In this document: piece by piece, positions 19,852-30,126 of the stretch | Layout of the letters: each line of letters begins with the position of its first letter | Position numbering within the stretch: the stretch's first letter is position 1 | Source: Jannaschia pohangensis | Lineage (GTDB): Bacteria > Pseudomonadota > Alphaproteobacteria > Rhodobacterales > Rhodobacteraceae | Assembly (NCBI RefSeq): GCF_900113875.1 | Contig: NZ_FORA01000004.1 | Coordinates: 124,001-188,000, forward strand | Reading direction: 5' to 3' | DNA: 64,000 bases | Made by a program: the position numbers and the translations under genes | Notes under the pieces: model-generated | What the model saw: the letters and a program-made list of their open reading frames with translations, nothing else | The model's database searches: none | Told to the model about the DNA's origin: nothing

Positions 19852-21983
19852 AAGCCGCAGCGCCGTTGCCTGTCGCGCCGGTCGTCTGCTCCGAACCCGG
19901 CCAGTTCCACGCCAAGCCCGAACTTCGTGGTCGGTTGCAACGAGGCGGTCGAGGTGAAGCGCCGCTCCACGTCGAAATCCACCGTCACGCAATCGGACCG
20001 ATAGGTCAGGCCAAGCCCGGCGCGGCTGGCATCGTTGGTGACGAAGTCATAGCGCCAGTTCGCCCGTCCCGTCCAGTCGCCGCCCAGATCATAGGAGGCG
20101 TCGACCTCCCATTCGGATGTGTCGCGGGGCCGACCGGCGCCGGCATCCGACTCGAGCCAAGTGTATCGTGTCTCGAGCGCGTGCCGGTCGCCATTCCAGC
20201 GCAGGATCGTCTCGGAGCTTGAGAACTCGAACCCGTCGGAGAAAAGCGACCGCTGCATGATCTCCAGCCGGTCCTCATAGCTGGCCGATGCCGCGAAGAG
20301 CCAATCGGACGCCGTGCCGCCAAGGCCCGTGCCCACGCGGAACTGCCCCAGGTCTTCGTCGCGCCAGACCCGCCCGATGGTCGCCCCCAATGTCCAGCCC
20401 GAGGGGTCATAGCGGGTATAGCTGACGCCGATGTTCAGCCGGTTGCCCAACTCCCGCGTGTCGCGGCCCGCGAACCGCTGTGGCGAAAACAGGTTGCCCT
20501 CGTCGAATTCGGGTGTGAGGCTGTCTTCGGCCGGGGTCAGGGCGCGGTTGGACGGCGACAGGATCACCTGGGCCACGGGTTCGATCACATGGCGGACGCC
20601 GCCCACCTCGCTGCGCGCCAGCGGCATCCTCAGTTCAAGACCCGCATAGGGGACTGCGCGGGCAAAGGTCCGGTCGGTGAAGGTCGCGTCCTGATTGACG
20701 TTGTAGGCGTCGAAATGCAGCCCGGCCATCCCGGTCATAACCAGACCGCCGTCGGTGATCTGCGTGCGCCGCCAGTCGAAGGCCGCCGAGGCGCGCAGCA
20801 CGTCGCGCGCGGAACTGGCCGGAAAGCCCGGGGGCACGACATCGGCACGGCGCTGACGGGCGTGGGCCTGAAGGGTCCAGATTGCCTGACCGCCGAAAAA
20901 GGCGCGGGGCACCCGACGCTGCCGTTCGACGGTGAAGACGGGGGTCGGAAGAAAACGGTTTTCCTCCCCGGTGCGCAGGGTGTTGAAGAACAGGACTTCG
21001 GCCAGAAAGCGGTCGTCGCGGTCCACCCGCGTGATGGCGAAGCGACTTTCCAGCAGGTCCTTTTCGGTGATGTCGTAATTCAGCAGATATGTCTCATCGC
21101 TGACCGCCTCGATTCCGAACTCCAGACGATAGTCGCGGGGCAGGAAGAACACGCCTTCCGCAAAGACATAGCCGCGCGTCTCGCCGGGCCGGACCTTGTC
21201 CTTGCTGACGGCGCCATCGACCAGGACAGACCCGTTGTCGAAGGCCTGCCGATAGCGAAACCCCAGGCTGCGCGCCTCTTCGTTGGTCAAGAACGGCGCC
21301 AGCGTCAGGTCGCGGGACGGGCCGAGCGGAATGAAATAGGGGACCGTGATGCCCGTCCCGAGCAGGTCATCGGAGGAGAACCGCGGAGACAGGAAGCCGC
21401 GCGACCGCTCCAGCGTCGGGTCCGGTAGGCGGAGCGACGGAAACCAGGCCACCGGAATGCCCGCCACTTCGAAAGTGGCGTTCTCGAAATAGAGCTGCTG
21501 TTCGTCCTTGTCGTGGACGACCCGCCGGGCGCGGATCTGCCACAGTGGCGTCCCGCCCTCAGCGCAGATTTCGCAGGACGAGGCGACGGTCTGGTAAAGT
21601 TGGGTGTAGCGCCCTTCGGCCCCGGTCGCAATTTCGGTCGCCGCGATCTGAAGCCGTTCGTTCAGCACCAGGCGCGCGCCTTGCAGGACGCTGTCGCGCA
21701 AATCCGCGCTGAGCGCCGCGAAATCGGCGATCAGGATCGCGTCCGGCCCGTCCAGCAGGGTCAGCGGCCCCTCGACGATCAGCCGGTCCTCGGCCCGCAG
21801 ATAGGTGATGCGACTGGCCCGAAGGACGCGTCCGTCAGAATAGATCTCCACGTTGCCCGAGGCCGTCAGGATGCCTTCGTCGAAATCGATCCGGTCCGCG
21901 ACCAATGTGGCAGGCGCACCCTGCGCCAGCGCGGTCACGGTCGGCAGCAGGAGCAGCAGAAGTGTCAGGACAACCCGCAGCAT
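19848..21983 (-). CDS. lptD: LPS-assembly protein LptD
   Basis: Outer-membrane barrel that inserts LPS in the outer leaflet with LptE. It has a signal peptide, an OstA-like jellyroll domain at about residues 28-130 and a C-terminal beta-barrel. Four cysteines are visible, a pair at 137/140 and two near the end at 665 and 709; this matches the two long-range disulfides needed by the family. Total 711 residues from the ATG at 21983; a GTG one codon earlier overlaps the lptG stop as GTGA. Confidence 0.95.
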   Translation of the reverse strand: MLRVVLTLLLLLLPTVTALAQGAPATLVADRIDFDEGILTASGNVEIYSDGRVLRASRITYLRAEDRLIVEGPLTLLDGPDAILIADFAALSADLRDSVLQGARLVLNERLQIAATEIATGAEGRYTQLYQTVASSCEICAEGGTPLWQIRARRVVHDKDEQQLYFENATFEVAGIPVAWFPSLRLPDPTLERSRGFLSPRFSSDDLLGTGITVPYFIPLGPSRDLTLAPFLTNEEARSLGFRYRQAFDNGSVLVDGAVSKDKVRPGETRGYVFAEGVFFLPRDYRLEFGIEAVSDETYLLNYDITEKDLLESRFAITRVDRDDRFLAEVLFFNTLRTGEENRFLPTPVFTVERQRRVPRAFFGGQAIWTLQAHARQRRADVVPPGFPASSARDVLRASAAFDWRRTQITDGGLVMTGMAGLHFDAYNVNQDATFTDRTFARAVPYAGLELRMPLARSEVGGVRHVIEPVAQVILSPSNRALTPAEDSLTPEFDEGNLFSPQRFAGRDTRELGNRLNIGVSYTRYDPSGWTLGATIGRVWRDEDLGQFRVGTGLGGTASDWLFAASASYEDRLEIMQRSLFSDGFEFSSSETILRWNGDRHALETRYTWLESDAGAGRPRDTSEWEVDASYDLGGDWTGRANWRYDFVTNDASRAGLGLTYRSDCVTVDFDVERRFTSTASLQPTTKFGLGVELAGFGADDRRDRQRRCGL

Positions 21984-23080
21984 CACCCATCCTCCAGATG
22001 CAGGATGATCCCGGCCGACAGCAGGATCGCGGCAAGGGGCGGCGACCAGGCCGCAAGGACGATCGGCAATTGGCCGTTTTCCCCCAGAACCTGCGCGAAG
22101 TTGCGCAGAAAGAAGATGCCGAAGCCGAGCAGCAGCGCCGTCAGAACCATCACGCCCGACCGCCCCGACCGCACGTGACGCATCGAGAATGCCGCGCCGA
22201 TCATCACCATCGCAGCCAGCATCAGGGGGTTCGCCAGTTCCATCTGCAGCCAGACGCGATGCGTCCGCCCCGAAAAGCCGGCGGCGTCCAGTTGTCGGAT
22301 GAAGGCGGGCAATTGAAAGATCGGGACCGAGGAAGGGACGCCGAAGCTGTCACGGATCTGGGCCAACGTCAGGGTCGAGGGAAGGGTGGCCACCGCCTCG
22401 GACCGCGCATCGCGCTCGGGGTTGTCGGACGTGCCGAGCGGCCAGAATTTCGCATCCTCCAGCAGCCATTGACCCCGGGACAGCTCCGCACGGGCGGCGT
22501 CGATCCGCTCGATCGGGGTGCCGCCCGCGTTGAAGGCGATGAAGGTCGCCTCGAACAGGATTGTGCCATCCAGGGACGACCGGGCCGCGCGGATCACTGT
22601 CTGGCCGGTGCCATCGCCCTGGCGCAGCCAGACGCCCTCTTCGCTGACCGACAGGACACTGCTGACGCCGGTTCGCCAGCGCGTGATCTCGCGCTCATAG
22701 GCGGCCTGTGTGGCGGCCACGATGGGATTCACGATCAACAGCGCCATGAGCCCCACCAGAAGTGCCGTGATGACCGGGGCCATCAGGGCGCGCATGGCTG
22801 ACCGCCCGGCCGCGCGGATCACCACAAGTTCGGACGACCGTGCCAGCGACAGAAACAGTGCCAGCGTAGACAGGATCACGATCAGCGGCAGGATCTGATA
22901 GAGCGCCGCGGGGAGGTTCAACGCCGCCAGCCGCAGGCCGTCGCCAAGCCCCGCATCCTGACCGTCGAGGCGGCGCAATTGCTCCATCAGGTCGATGGGC
23001 AGCAGAAGGGCCGTGAAGACCAGCGCCACGATCAGGACCAGCCAGAGGAACCGGCGCGCGAGATAGAACGTCAGGATCAT
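21983..23080 (-). CDS. lptG: LPS export permease LptG
   Basis: Inner-membrane half of the LptB2FG exporter that lifts LPS from the membrane. Membrane helices cluster at both ends, with a periplasmic jellyroll domain of about 150 residues between them. The start MILTFYLARRFLW overlaps the lptF stop by ATGA, giving 365 residues. LptF versus LptG is assigned by order (upstream lptF, downstream lptG) and N-terminal sequence. Confidence 0.93.
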   Translation of the reverse strand: MILTFYLARRFLWLVLIVALVFTALLLPIDLMEQLRRLDGQDAGLGDGLRLAALNLPAALYQILPLIVILSTLALFLSLARSSELVVIRAAGRSAMRALMAPVITALLVGLMALLIVNPIVAATQAAYEREITRWRTGVSSVLSVSEEGVWLRQGDGTGQTVIRAARSSLDGTILFEATFIAFNAGGTPIERIDAARAELSRGQWLLEDAKFWPLGTSDNPERDARSEAVATLPSTLTLAQIRDSFGVPSSVPIFQLPAFIRQLDAAGFSGRTHRVWLQMELANPLMLAAMVMIGAAFSMRHVRSGRSGVMVLTALLLGFGIFFLRNFAQVLGENGQLPIVLAAWSPPLAAILLSAGIILHLEDG

Positions 23081-24198
23081 GTCGGCGCCCCAAGAAGGCG
23101 CGGTCCGCGTGTGTCGCGCCAGACAAGGGCCGCGCCGATGACAAGGGTCAGCAGGGCGGGCAGATAGACAAGCCACCAGAGATCCGCGTCGCCCCGCGCC
23201 GCATTCTCGGCCACGTTGGCCAGCATCTTGAGCAGGATGGCCGCCACCACCGCCCCCAGGATCTGTCGCCACAGCCCCAGGCGCGAATACCCCCCGAGCA
23301 GCAGGAACCCGAGCGCCATCAGCGGCAGGCCAAGCGCGAAGATCGCCTCGGAAAACCTTGCGTGCCCCTCGAACCGAAGCTTGGCGACATCGGCGCCGGT
23401 GGCGGCCTGTGCTTCGGTCCCGGCGGCCAGCAAGGCGGGCGTCGACAATTCGCGCGGGTCCTGCCTGCGCCCGGTATCGACCCCGGCCAGCCCGGCCAGA
23501 TCATAGGCGAAATCATCAAAGGCGGTGGTGACAAGGTTGCGCGTCGCCACCTGAAGGGTCTGGGCCATGCCATCGACCATCACGAGGCGCGTCCCGGTGT
23601 CCGCGCGGACAAGAAAGGCCCGCTCGGCGGTGTAAGACGTCCGCACCGCGGGGCTGCGCCGGTCTTGCAGGAACAGGCCCAACAACTCGCCTTCGTCGGT
23701 GATCTCGCGGACATAGACAGTGATGCCGGAACCAGGGTGCAGGAACTCTCCTTCCTTGAGGAACCGGGCGGTGACGTCCTGCGACAGAACCTCGCCGCGT
23801 TCGGCCAGGATCGTGCGCGACAGAGGCACCAGGATGTGACCCAGAAGCGACACCATGACCGCCACGATCAGCCCGAAGATCAGGATCGGACGGGCCATGC
23901 GCCAGGGCCCAAGACCGGTTGTCTGGGCCACGATCATCTCGCTGTCGGCGGACAGGCGGTTCACGCCATAGAGCGTGGCGACAAGCGCGGAAATCGGCAG
24001 CACCGCGTAGATCACATTGGGCAGCGCCAGGAGCGTGAATTCCAGAAACGTCGCCACGTTGGAGCCCCCGGCGATCAAGCGGTCGAACAGGCTGATCGCG
24101 CGATTGACCCAATAGACCGCCACCAGAACAAGGCTGAAAAAGCCGAAATAGGCCATCAGCTGTCCGGTGAGGTATCGGTCGAAAAGGGCCAAGCGCAT
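23077..24198 (-). CDS. lptF: LPS export permease LptF
   Basis: Partner of LptG in the LPS exporter. It begins MRLALFDRYLTGQLMAYFGF with the first membrane helix, carries a periplasmic domain in the middle, and ends with three helices; 373 residues. It is the first gene of the lptFGD-surA-pdxA-rsmA operon, transcribed away from pepA with 132 bases between their starts. That gap should hold both promoters, though I cannot fix either. Confidence 0.93.
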   Translation of the reverse strand: MRLALFDRYLTGQLMAYFGFFSLVLVAVYWVNRAISLFDRLIAGGSNVATFLEFTLLALPNVIYAVLPISALVATLYGVNRLSADSEMIVAQTTGLGPWRMARPILIFGLIVAVMVSLLGHILVPLSRTILAERGEVLSQDVTARFLKEGEFLHPGSGITVYVREITDEGELLGLFLQDRRSPAVRTSYTAERAFLVRADTGTRLVMVDGMAQTLQVATRNLVTTAFDDFAYDLAGLAGVDTGRRQDPRELSTPALLAAGTEAQAATGADVAKLRFEGHARFSEAIFALGLPLMALGFLLLGGYSRLGLWRQILGAVVAAILLKMLANVAENAARGDADLWWLVYLPALLTLVIGAALVWRDTRGPRLLGAPT

Positions 24199-24330
24199 CC
24201 CCCCGGGTGCTGGTTTTACCCTTCCTAGCGGGCTTGATCGGCGCATCAAACCCCCGATCGCTCTGGCGCGTCTGGAAAGTCGCCAAGGCGCGCACTAGGG
24301 TCCGCCTGACACCCAATCCCGGAGCCTCAC

Positions 24331-25806
24331 ATGACAACCCCTGCCACCGTCACGTTCCTTGCCACCGACCTTGAGGCGCTTGCCGCCACCGAAGGCGTCA
24401 TCGCGGCCTTCGTGCCGACCGACGGCAAGATGGGCACCGAGGTGCGCCGCCTGAACCGGCTGACCCGGGGCGCCGTCAAACGCGCCGTCGACTCGTCGGC
24501 GTTCGAGAAACTGGGCGCGGGCGAGGTGCTGGAAATCGGTTTTCCGACCGGGTTGGCCGCGACGACCGTGGCCATCGTCAAGCTCGACCATCGCTGCCAT
24601 CTGGCCAAGGCCCAGGGGGCGGGCGCGGCGCTTGGCAAGCTGCGGGGCGCGCGGGCGCTTCTGGTGCTGGCCGGGGCGCAGCGCCGCATCGGGGACGTGG
24701 TTCTGGGGGCCTGCCTGCGGGGCTATGACTTCGACGATCACAAGACTTCCGACCCGGTGCCCCAGGACACCATCACCGTCATGTCCGCCAAGTTCGAGGA
24801 GGCCGAGGCGGCATTCGCCGACATCCGGGCACAGGCCGAAGGCATTTTCCTGACCCGCGACCTGGTGAACGAGCCGTCGAACATCCTGACGACGACGGAA
24901 TTCGCCACCCGGCTTGAAGGCCTGCGCGATCTTGGCGTGGAGGTCGAGGTGCTGGAGGAGGCGGAGCTGGAAAAACTCGGCATGCGCACCCTTCTGGCCG
25001 TGGGGCAGGGGTCAGAGAGCCCCTCCAAGGTCGTGGTCATGCAGTGGAACGGCGGCGGGGACGAGGCACCCTTCGCGCTGATCGGAAAGGGCGTGGTCTT
25101 TGACACCGGCGGCATCAGCCTGAAACCGGCCGCAGGCATGGAAGACATGACCATGGACATGGGCGGGGCCGGCACCGTCGCGGGCGTCATGCACACGCTG
25201 GCCCGTCGCAAGGCGCGCGCCAATGTCGTGGCGCTTGTCGGGCTGGTCGAGAACATGCCCGACGGCAAGGCGATCCGCCCGGGCGATGTGGTGCGGTCGA
25301 TGAAGGGCGACACGGTCGAGATCATCAACACTGACGCCGAAGGCCGCCTCGTGCTCTGCGATGTCATGTGGTACGCGCAAGACCGTTTCAAGCCGACCGG
25401 AATGGTCGACCTGGCGACATTGACCGGGGCGATCATCATCGGTCTGGGCCATGACAACGCGGGCGTCTTCTCGAACAATGACAAGCTGTGCGATGCCTTC
25501 CTGAAGGCGGCCAAGGCCGAGGGCGAGGGGGCCTGGCGCATGCCGCTCGGCGATGCCTATGACAAGCTGCTAAAGTCCCGCGTGGCGGACATGAAGAACG
25601 TCGGCGGGCGGCCCGCCGGGTCCATCACGGCGGCCCAGTTCCTGCTGCGGTTCGTCAAGGATGACACGCCCTGGATGCACCTCGACATCGCCGGGGTCGC
25701 CTCGGTTTCGACGGGCACCACGCTGTCGCCCGCAGGGGCAACCGGATGGGGGGTGCGCGCGCTCGACCGCCTGATCCGCGACATGTTCGAGAGCGCGGAT
25801 GGGTGA
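24331..25806 (+). CDS. pepA: Leucyl aminopeptidase (M17)
   Basis: Cytoplasmic two-metal aminopeptidase that may also bind DNA in some bacteria. The M17 signature NTDAEGRLVL is present, as are GKGVVFDTGGISLKP with metal ligands and RPAGSITAAQFL. The 491-residue length is normal. The last 8 bases overlap holC, the usual pepA-holC coupling. Confidence 0.97.
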   Translation: MTTPATVTFLATDLEALAATEGVIAAFVPTDGKMGTEVRRLNRLTRGAVKRAVDSSAFEKLGAGEVLEIGFPTGLAATTVAIVKLDHRCHLAKAQGAGAALGKLRGARALLVLAGAQRRIGDVVLGACLRGYDFDDHKTSDPVPQDTITVMSAKFEEAEAAFADIRAQAEGIFLTRDLVNEPSNILTTTEFATRLEGLRDLGVEVEVLEEAELEKLGMRTLLAVGQGSESPSKVVVMQWNGGGDEAPFALIGKGVVFDTGGISLKPAAGMEDMTMDMGGAGTVAGVMHTLARRKARANVVALVGLVENMPDGKAIRPGDVVRSMKGDTVEIINTDAEGRLVLCDVMWYAQDRFKPTGMVDLATLTGAIIIGLGHDNAGVFSNNDKLCDAFLKAAKAEGEGAWRMPLGDAYDKLLKSRVADMKNVGGRPAGSITAAQFLLRFVKDDTPWMHLDIAGVASVSTGTTLSPAGATGWGVRALDRLIRDMFESADG

Positions 25807-26260
25807 GGCCTATTTCTACCATCTGACGCGCAATCCGGTCGACGCGACCCTGTCCAACCTGCTGACGCGCAGCCTGGCCCAGGGGTGGCGCGTCGCCGTG
25901 CGCGGCAGCGATCAGGAGCGGTTGCGCTGGCTTGACGAAAAGCTGTGGCAGGGACCGAAGGAGGGGTTCCTGCCGCACGGCCTGGCCGGGGGCGACCACG
26001 ATGCCCGCCAGCCGATCCTGTTGACGACCGGGCCAGCGGCGAACGATCCGCAATGCCTGATGGCGGTCGACGGGGCGTCGGTCGAAGCGGACGAAGTGAG
26101 CGCCATGGCGCGCGTCTGCATCCTGTTCGACGGCCTCGACCCCGAGGCGCTGGCCCAGGCCCGCACCCAATGGAAATCGCTGACCGACGCCGGATGCGGC
26201 GCGCGCTACTGGTCCGAGGAATCGGGGAAATGGGAAGAAAAGGCGACCAAGAACGTCTGA
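25799..26260 (+). CDS. holC: DNA polymerase III chi subunit
   Basis: Subunit of the clamp-loader complex that contacts single-strand-binding protein. The 153-residue product starts MGEAYFYHLTRNPVDATL and has the family layout (LLTRSLAQGWRVAVRG, then PILLTTG). The 8-base overlap with pepA and the conserved pair support the call. Confidence 0.92.
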   Translation: MGEAYFYHLTRNPVDATLSNLLTRSLAQGWRVAVRGSDQERLRWLDEKLWQGPKEGFLPHGLAGGDHDARQPILLTTGPAANDPQCLMAVDGASVEADEVSAMARVCILFDGLDPEALAQARTQWKSLTDAGCGARYWSEESGKWEEKATKNV

Positions 26261-26295
26261 GGTGAAACCATTTCAGGGGTTCCGGGTTCAGCATC

Positions 26296-26448
26296 ATGCG
26301 CTTTTGTCTGATACCCTTGACACTTCTATGTGGCCCGGCCCTTGCGACCCCGGTCATGCCGCCGACCATTCCCGGACTGCCGATCATTGAACCGGCCCAT
26401 CCACGGCCCGATCTTTGCGCCCCGGTCGGATGTCCGAAAGACGCCTAG
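26296..26448 (+). CDS. Tiny predicted secreted protein, 50 aa
   Basis: Function unknown. The frame begins MRFCLIPLTLLCGPALA, a plausible signal peptide, and the mature part of about 33 residues is proline-rich (PVMPPTIPGLPIIEP) with a C-x4-C pair near the end (cysteines 41 and 46). It lies 35 bases after holC and its stop overlaps the convergent protease stop by 4 bases. I see no strong ribosome site (TTCAGCATC upstream), so this is a tentative gene. Confidence 0.4.
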   Translation: MRFCLIPLTLLCGPALATPVMPPTIPGLPIIEPAHPRPDLCAPVGCPKDA

Positions 26449-27032
26449 CGGATCAGACGCAGGCGGCTGCCTTCGATCTCGATCCGGCCGAAGGTTTCCA
26501 GATAAGACATGCCCAGAAGGCTTTGATCCAGCTCACCTTCGTTGACGATGGCACGCACCCCGGTATCCGTCAGCTCGCCCAGGCTGACCTCGTCGAGCCA
26601 GACGGTTGCGGTCCGCACGATGCCATTGGCCGTGGCGGCCTGTCCCAGAAAGCGCATTTCGCTGACATCCAACCCGGCTTGGGTGGCGGCCTGCTGGCTC
26701 AGCACGATCTCCGAGGCGCCGGTGTCCACGACGAATTCGATCGGCGTGCCGTTCACTTCCAACGTCATGAAATAATGCCCGCCGCGGCCCCGGGGTACCT
26801 CGACCACAACGCCCTGCTCTAGGGCCGTCACGGTCTGCTGCGGCAAGGCCGCGCGCTTGATGTCTTCCCAGTAGCCGAAGACGACGACAGCGCCGACGAA
26901 GATGAAAAACCAGATCGCGGCCTGCTGGACGGTCTGCGTCATGCGGTGGCGATTGGCGATGAGATAGGACCCCCCGACAACGACCCCGAAGAGCGACAGG
27001 TAAATCAGCGAGGCGGTATCATCTGCGGTCAT
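26445..27032 (-). CDS. Membrane-anchored retropepsin-like aspartic protease (TIGR02281 type)
   Basis: Predicted clan AA protease. Two membrane segments lie near the N-terminus (about residues 8-25 and 38-55), followed by a periplasmic single-lobe protease domain with the catalytic motif FVVDTGASEIVLS. Single-lobe members act as dimers. Substrate unknown. The ATG at 27032 gives 195 residues and lies 17 bases after the marC stop, so it is likely in one operon with marC and the ABC-F gene. Confidence 0.85.
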   Translation of the reverse strand: MTADDTASLIYLSLFGVVVGGSYLIANRHRMTQTVQQAAIWFFIFVGAVVVFGYWEDIKRAALPQQTVTALEQGVVVEVPRGRGGHYFMTLEVNGTPIEFVVDTGASEIVLSQQAATQAGLDVSEMRFLGQAATANGIVRTATVWLDEVSLGELTDTGVRAIVNEGELDQSLLGMSYLETFGRIEIEGSRLRLIR

Positions 27033-27048
27033 GATCCCCAGATAGGCG

Positions 27049-27666
27049 CTAGAGCCCGCCGGACCAAGGCAAATCTGCCAAACCATCCAGGACAAATTGA
27101 ACCGACAGCGCGGCAAGAAGCATCCCCAGAAGCCGGGTGATGACGTTGATGCCAGTCGCGCCCAGAATCCGTTCAAGCACCGACGAGACCAGCATCAGGA
27201 CCAGAACGAGCGCAAGAACCGCCAGCATCACGCCGATGGCCTGCGCCGTGCCAAGCGGGGCGGCCCCGTCGGTCAGCAGGATCATCGTCGCGATAGCCCC
27301 CGGACCAGCCGTCAGCGGCAAGGCCAGCGGGAAGATGGACGGATCGGGCGGCGCCGCCTCGGCCTGGCCTTCGCGCCTCTGGGTCCGACGCTCGAACAAC
27401 ATCTCGAGTGCCGTCAGGAAGAGCAGGAGGCCCCCGGCGATCCGAAAGGCGGGCATGGAGATGCCCAGGAAGTTCAGGACAGCTTCGCCCGCGATGGCAA
27501 AGAGGATCAGGATGCCGGCCGCTGCCGCGCAGGCGCGAAAGGCGATCGACCGCCTCTGGTGTGGTGTCATCCCGGCGGTCAGGGCCAGAAAGATCGGCGC
27601 AAGGCCGATGGGGTCGATCACCACGAAGAGGGCCGTGAAGGCCGTGATGAGTTCGACCGAGTTCAT
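27049..27666 (-). CDS. MarC family integral membrane protein
   Basis: Member of the MarC/UPF0056 family, inner-membrane proteins with six helices and unproven function; the old link with multiple antibiotic resistance is not supported. The 205-residue product begins [26 protein letters not shown], matching the family start. It overlaps the upstream ABC-F gene by ATGA. Confidence 0.9.
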   Translation of the reverse strand: MNSVELITAFTALFVVIDPIGLAPIFLALTAGMTPHQRRSIAFRACAAAAGILILFAIAGEAVLNFLGISMPAFRIAGGLLLFLTALEMLFERRTQRREGQAEAAPPDPSIFPLALPLTAGPGAIATMILLTDGAAPLGTAQAIGVMLAVLALVLVLMLVSSVLERILGATGINVITRLLGMLLAALSVQFVLDGLADLPWSGGL

Positions 27667-29510
27667 GACGCTTCCGCGACTTCCAGCGTTTCCATGGCCT
27701 TCACCCACAGCGCCTCGGCCCGGTCGGACGCCTCCATCACCTCGGCGTATTTCTTGTTCCAGGTTTCCAATTCGCCCACGCGACCCGCTTCGTAGAGCGC
27801 CGGATCGGCCAGCTTCTTGGCCAGCTTGTCGCGCATCTCCTCGATCTTCTTGACGCGCGCCTCGGCCTTGCGGACTTCGGATTTCAGCTCGAGGATCTTG
27901 TCCCGGCTGACAGGGGGTTTCTTTTGTTTATCGGACTTTAAAGGGCGTTCTTCACCTTGAAGCAGAAGCTGTCGATAGCTTTCGAGATCGCCGTCGTATG
28001 GGCCGACGCTGCCGCCCTTGACCAGCCACAGACGGTCGGCCACGAGGCTGAGCAGGTGCATGTCGTGACTGACCAGGATGACCGCCCCGGTATAGGCCGT
28101 CAGCGCTTCGACCAGTGCCTCGCGGCTTTCGATGTCGAGGTGGTTCGTCGGCTCGTCCAGGATCAACATGTGCGGCGCATCCAGAGTGGCCAACAGCAGG
28201 GACAGCCGCGCCTTCTGGCCGCCCGACAGCTTGGCCACCACGGTGTCCGCCTGATCCGCGCCCAAGCCGAAGCCAGCCAGCCGCGCGCGCAGACGGGCGG
28301 GGGTCTCATCGGGGCGCTCGCGCTTGATGTGCTCCAGTGGCGTCTCGTCGATGTGCAATTCGTCGACCTGGTGCTGCGCGAAATAGCCGATCCGCAACTT
28401 TCGAGATGCGATCCGCTGACCTTCGGACGCCTCAAGTCTGCTCGACAAGAATTTGGAAAGCGTGGACTTTCCCTCTCCATTTCTGCCGAGAAGCGCGATG
28501 CGGTCGTCTTGATCTATTCGAACATTCAGGCGTTGCAGAACCGGGTCGCCGCCGTACCCGACGGTCGCTCCTTCGAGCCGCAGGATCGGGGGCGACATCT
28601 CCTCGGGTTGCGGAAAGGTGAACACGGTGCGCGCGGCGTCTTCGGGCGCGCGGATCGTCTCCATCTTTTCCAGCATCTTGACCCGGCTTTGCGCCTGTTT
28701 CGCCTTGGAGGCCTTGGCCTTGAAGCGGTCGACGAAGCTTTGCAGATGCGCGCGCTGCGCCTGTTGCTTGGCGGCGGCGGCGGCCAGTCCCGCGCGTTTC
28801 TCGGCCCGCATCCGCACGAATTGATCGTAGGTGCCGGTGTAATAGGTCAGGCCCTTCTCCTCCAGATGGAGGATGGAGCCGACGGCGCGGTTCAGAAGGC
28901 CACGGTCGTGGCTGATGATGATGACGGTATGGGGATATCTCGCGAGATAGCTTTCCAGCCACAGCGCCCCTTCAAGATCCAGATAGTTGGTCGGCTCATC
29001 CAGCAGCAGCAGGTCGGGCTGTGCGAACAGGACACCGGCGAGGGCGACGCGCATCCGCCAGCCACCGGAATAGGCGGAACAGGGGCGCAGTTGTTCGTCG
29101 GGCTCGAACCCCAGGCCGCGCAGGATCGAGGCGGCGCGCGCCTCCCCCGACCAGGCGTCGATGTCCTGAAGCCGGGCCTGCACCTCTGCGATGCGGGCGG
29201 GGTCGGTCGCGGTTTCGGCCTCGGCCATCAGGCCCGCGCGTTCCTCGTCGGCATTGAGCACGGTCTGCAGCACGGTCACTTCGGACGACGGCACCTCTTG
29301 GGCGACGCCGCCGATCCGCGCCCGCGTCGGCAGCGCGATTTCCCCGGCATCGGGCGCAAGTTCGCCCCGGATCAACCGGAAGAGCGTGGTCTTGCCCGTG
29401 CCGTTGCGCCCGACAAGGCCCACCTTGTGGCCATCGGGAACGGTTGCGGTGGCACCCTCGAACAGGGGGCGTCCGGCGACGGAATAATTGAGGTCTGTAA
29501 TCTGGAGCAT
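27663..29510 (-). CDS. ABC-F family ATPase (duplicated nucleotide-binding domains)
   Basis: Soluble ribosome-associated type ABC ATPase with no membrane part. Two nucleotide-binding domains are present: GRNGTGKTT and GRNGEGKST as Walker A motifs, with [11 protein letters not shown] and [11 protein letters not shown] as Walker B blocks. An inter-domain linker rich in Lys/Arg/Gln lies between, and a C-terminal coiled coil ([16 protein letters not shown]) resembles the Uup/YheS type. 615 residues from [10 protein letters not shown]. Subtype and role in translation or DNA are not fixed by sequence alone. Confidence 0.92.
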   Translation of the reverse strand: MLQITDLNYSVAGRPLFEGATATVPDGHKVGLVGRNGTGKTTLFRLIRGELAPDAGEIALPTRARIGGVAQEVPSSEVTVLQTVLNADEERAGLMAEAETATDPARIAEVQARLQDIDAWSGEARAASILRGLGFEPDEQLRPCSAYSGGWRMRVALAGVLFAQPDLLLLDEPTNYLDLEGALWLESYLARYPHTVIIISHDRGLLNRAVGSILHLEEKGLTYYTGTYDQFVRMRAEKRAGLAAAAAKQQAQRAHLQSFVDRFKAKASKAKQAQSRVKMLEKMETIRAPEDAARTVFTFPQPEEMSPPILRLEGATVGYGGDPVLQRLNVRIDQDDRIALLGRNGEGKSTLSKFLSSRLEASEGQRIASRKLRIGYFAQHQVDELHIDETPLEHIKRERPDETPARLRARLAGFGLGADQADTVVAKLSGGQKARLSLLLATLDAPHMLILDEPTNHLDIESREALVEALTAYTGAVILVSHDMHLLSLVADRLWLVKGGSVGPYDGDLESYRQLLLQGEERPLKSDKQKKPPVSRDKILELKSEVRKAEARVKKIEEMRDKLAKKLADPALYEAGRVGELETWNKKYAEVMEASDRAEALWVKAMETLEVAEAS

Positions 29511-29612
29511 GACAGCCCTGTGATGGCGCGACGCGCGCATGTCAACACGTGGTTCCCTTTGGTCGCGCACGCTGCTAGAGGCGCGGCAAAACCAACCTAT
29601 GGAGAGACCGCA

Positions 29613-30035
29613 ATGGCCCTCGAACGCACGTTTTCGATCATCAAGCCCGACGCCACCAAGCGCAACCTGACCGGCGCCATCGCCGCCAAGTTCGAGGAGG
29701 CCGGTCTGCGCATCGTCGCCTCCAAGCGCATCCAGCTGACGCTGGCACAGGCGCAGACGTTCTACGGCGTCCACAAGGACCGTCCCTTCTTCGGTGAGCT
29801 GACCGAATACATGGTGTCCGAGCCGATCGTCGTGCAGGTCCTGGAAGGCGAGAACGCCATTGCAAAGAACCGCGAAGTCATGGGCGCCACGAACCCCGCC
29901 GACGCGGCACCTGGCACCATCCGCAAGGAATATGCGCTGTCCATCGGCGAAAATTCGGTCCACGGCTCCGACGCGCCCGAGACCGCGGCCGAGGAAATCG
30001 CCTTCTTCTTCTCGGGCCTCGAACTGGTCGGGTGA
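29613..30035 (+). CDS. ndk: Nucleoside diphosphate kinase
   Basis: Moves phosphate between nucleoside tri- and diphosphates through a phosphohistidine. The active histidine is in [11 protein letters not shown], and KPDATKRN and [15 protein letters not shown] are family blocks. 140 residues, the usual length. It is divergent from the ABC-F gene, is preceded by GGAGAG, and ends in a strong terminator. Confidence 0.98.
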   Translation: MALERTFSIIKPDATKRNLTGAIAAKFEEAGLRIVASKRIQLTLAQAQTFYGVHKDRPFFGELTEYMVSEPIVVQVLEGENAIAKNREVMGATNPADAAPGTIRKEYALSIGENSVHGSDAPETAAEEIAFFFSGLELVG

Positions 30036-30052
30036 TCGGGTTTCCATTGGTG

Positions 30053-30079
30053 AAGGGCGCTCCTCCGGGGGCGCCTTTT
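30053..30079 (+). terminator. Rho-independent terminator after ndk
   Basis: GGCGCTCC pairs with GGGGCGCC (8 bp with one G-T pair) around a TCCG loop, and AAG before it can pair with the TTT of the following TTTT tract. It lies about 20 bases after the ndk stop. Confidence 0.8.
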
Positions 30080-30126
30080 GCATTTGTGGTGTTGTCTTGC
30101 CCCGTCGGCCCCGCTAGCGCCGGTTC

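Noticed and set aside
27957..29612. Long plus-strand frame running into ndk
   Set aside because: The part before the ndk ATG is antisense to the ABC-F gene and has shadow composition; ndk starts at its own ATG with a ribosome site.
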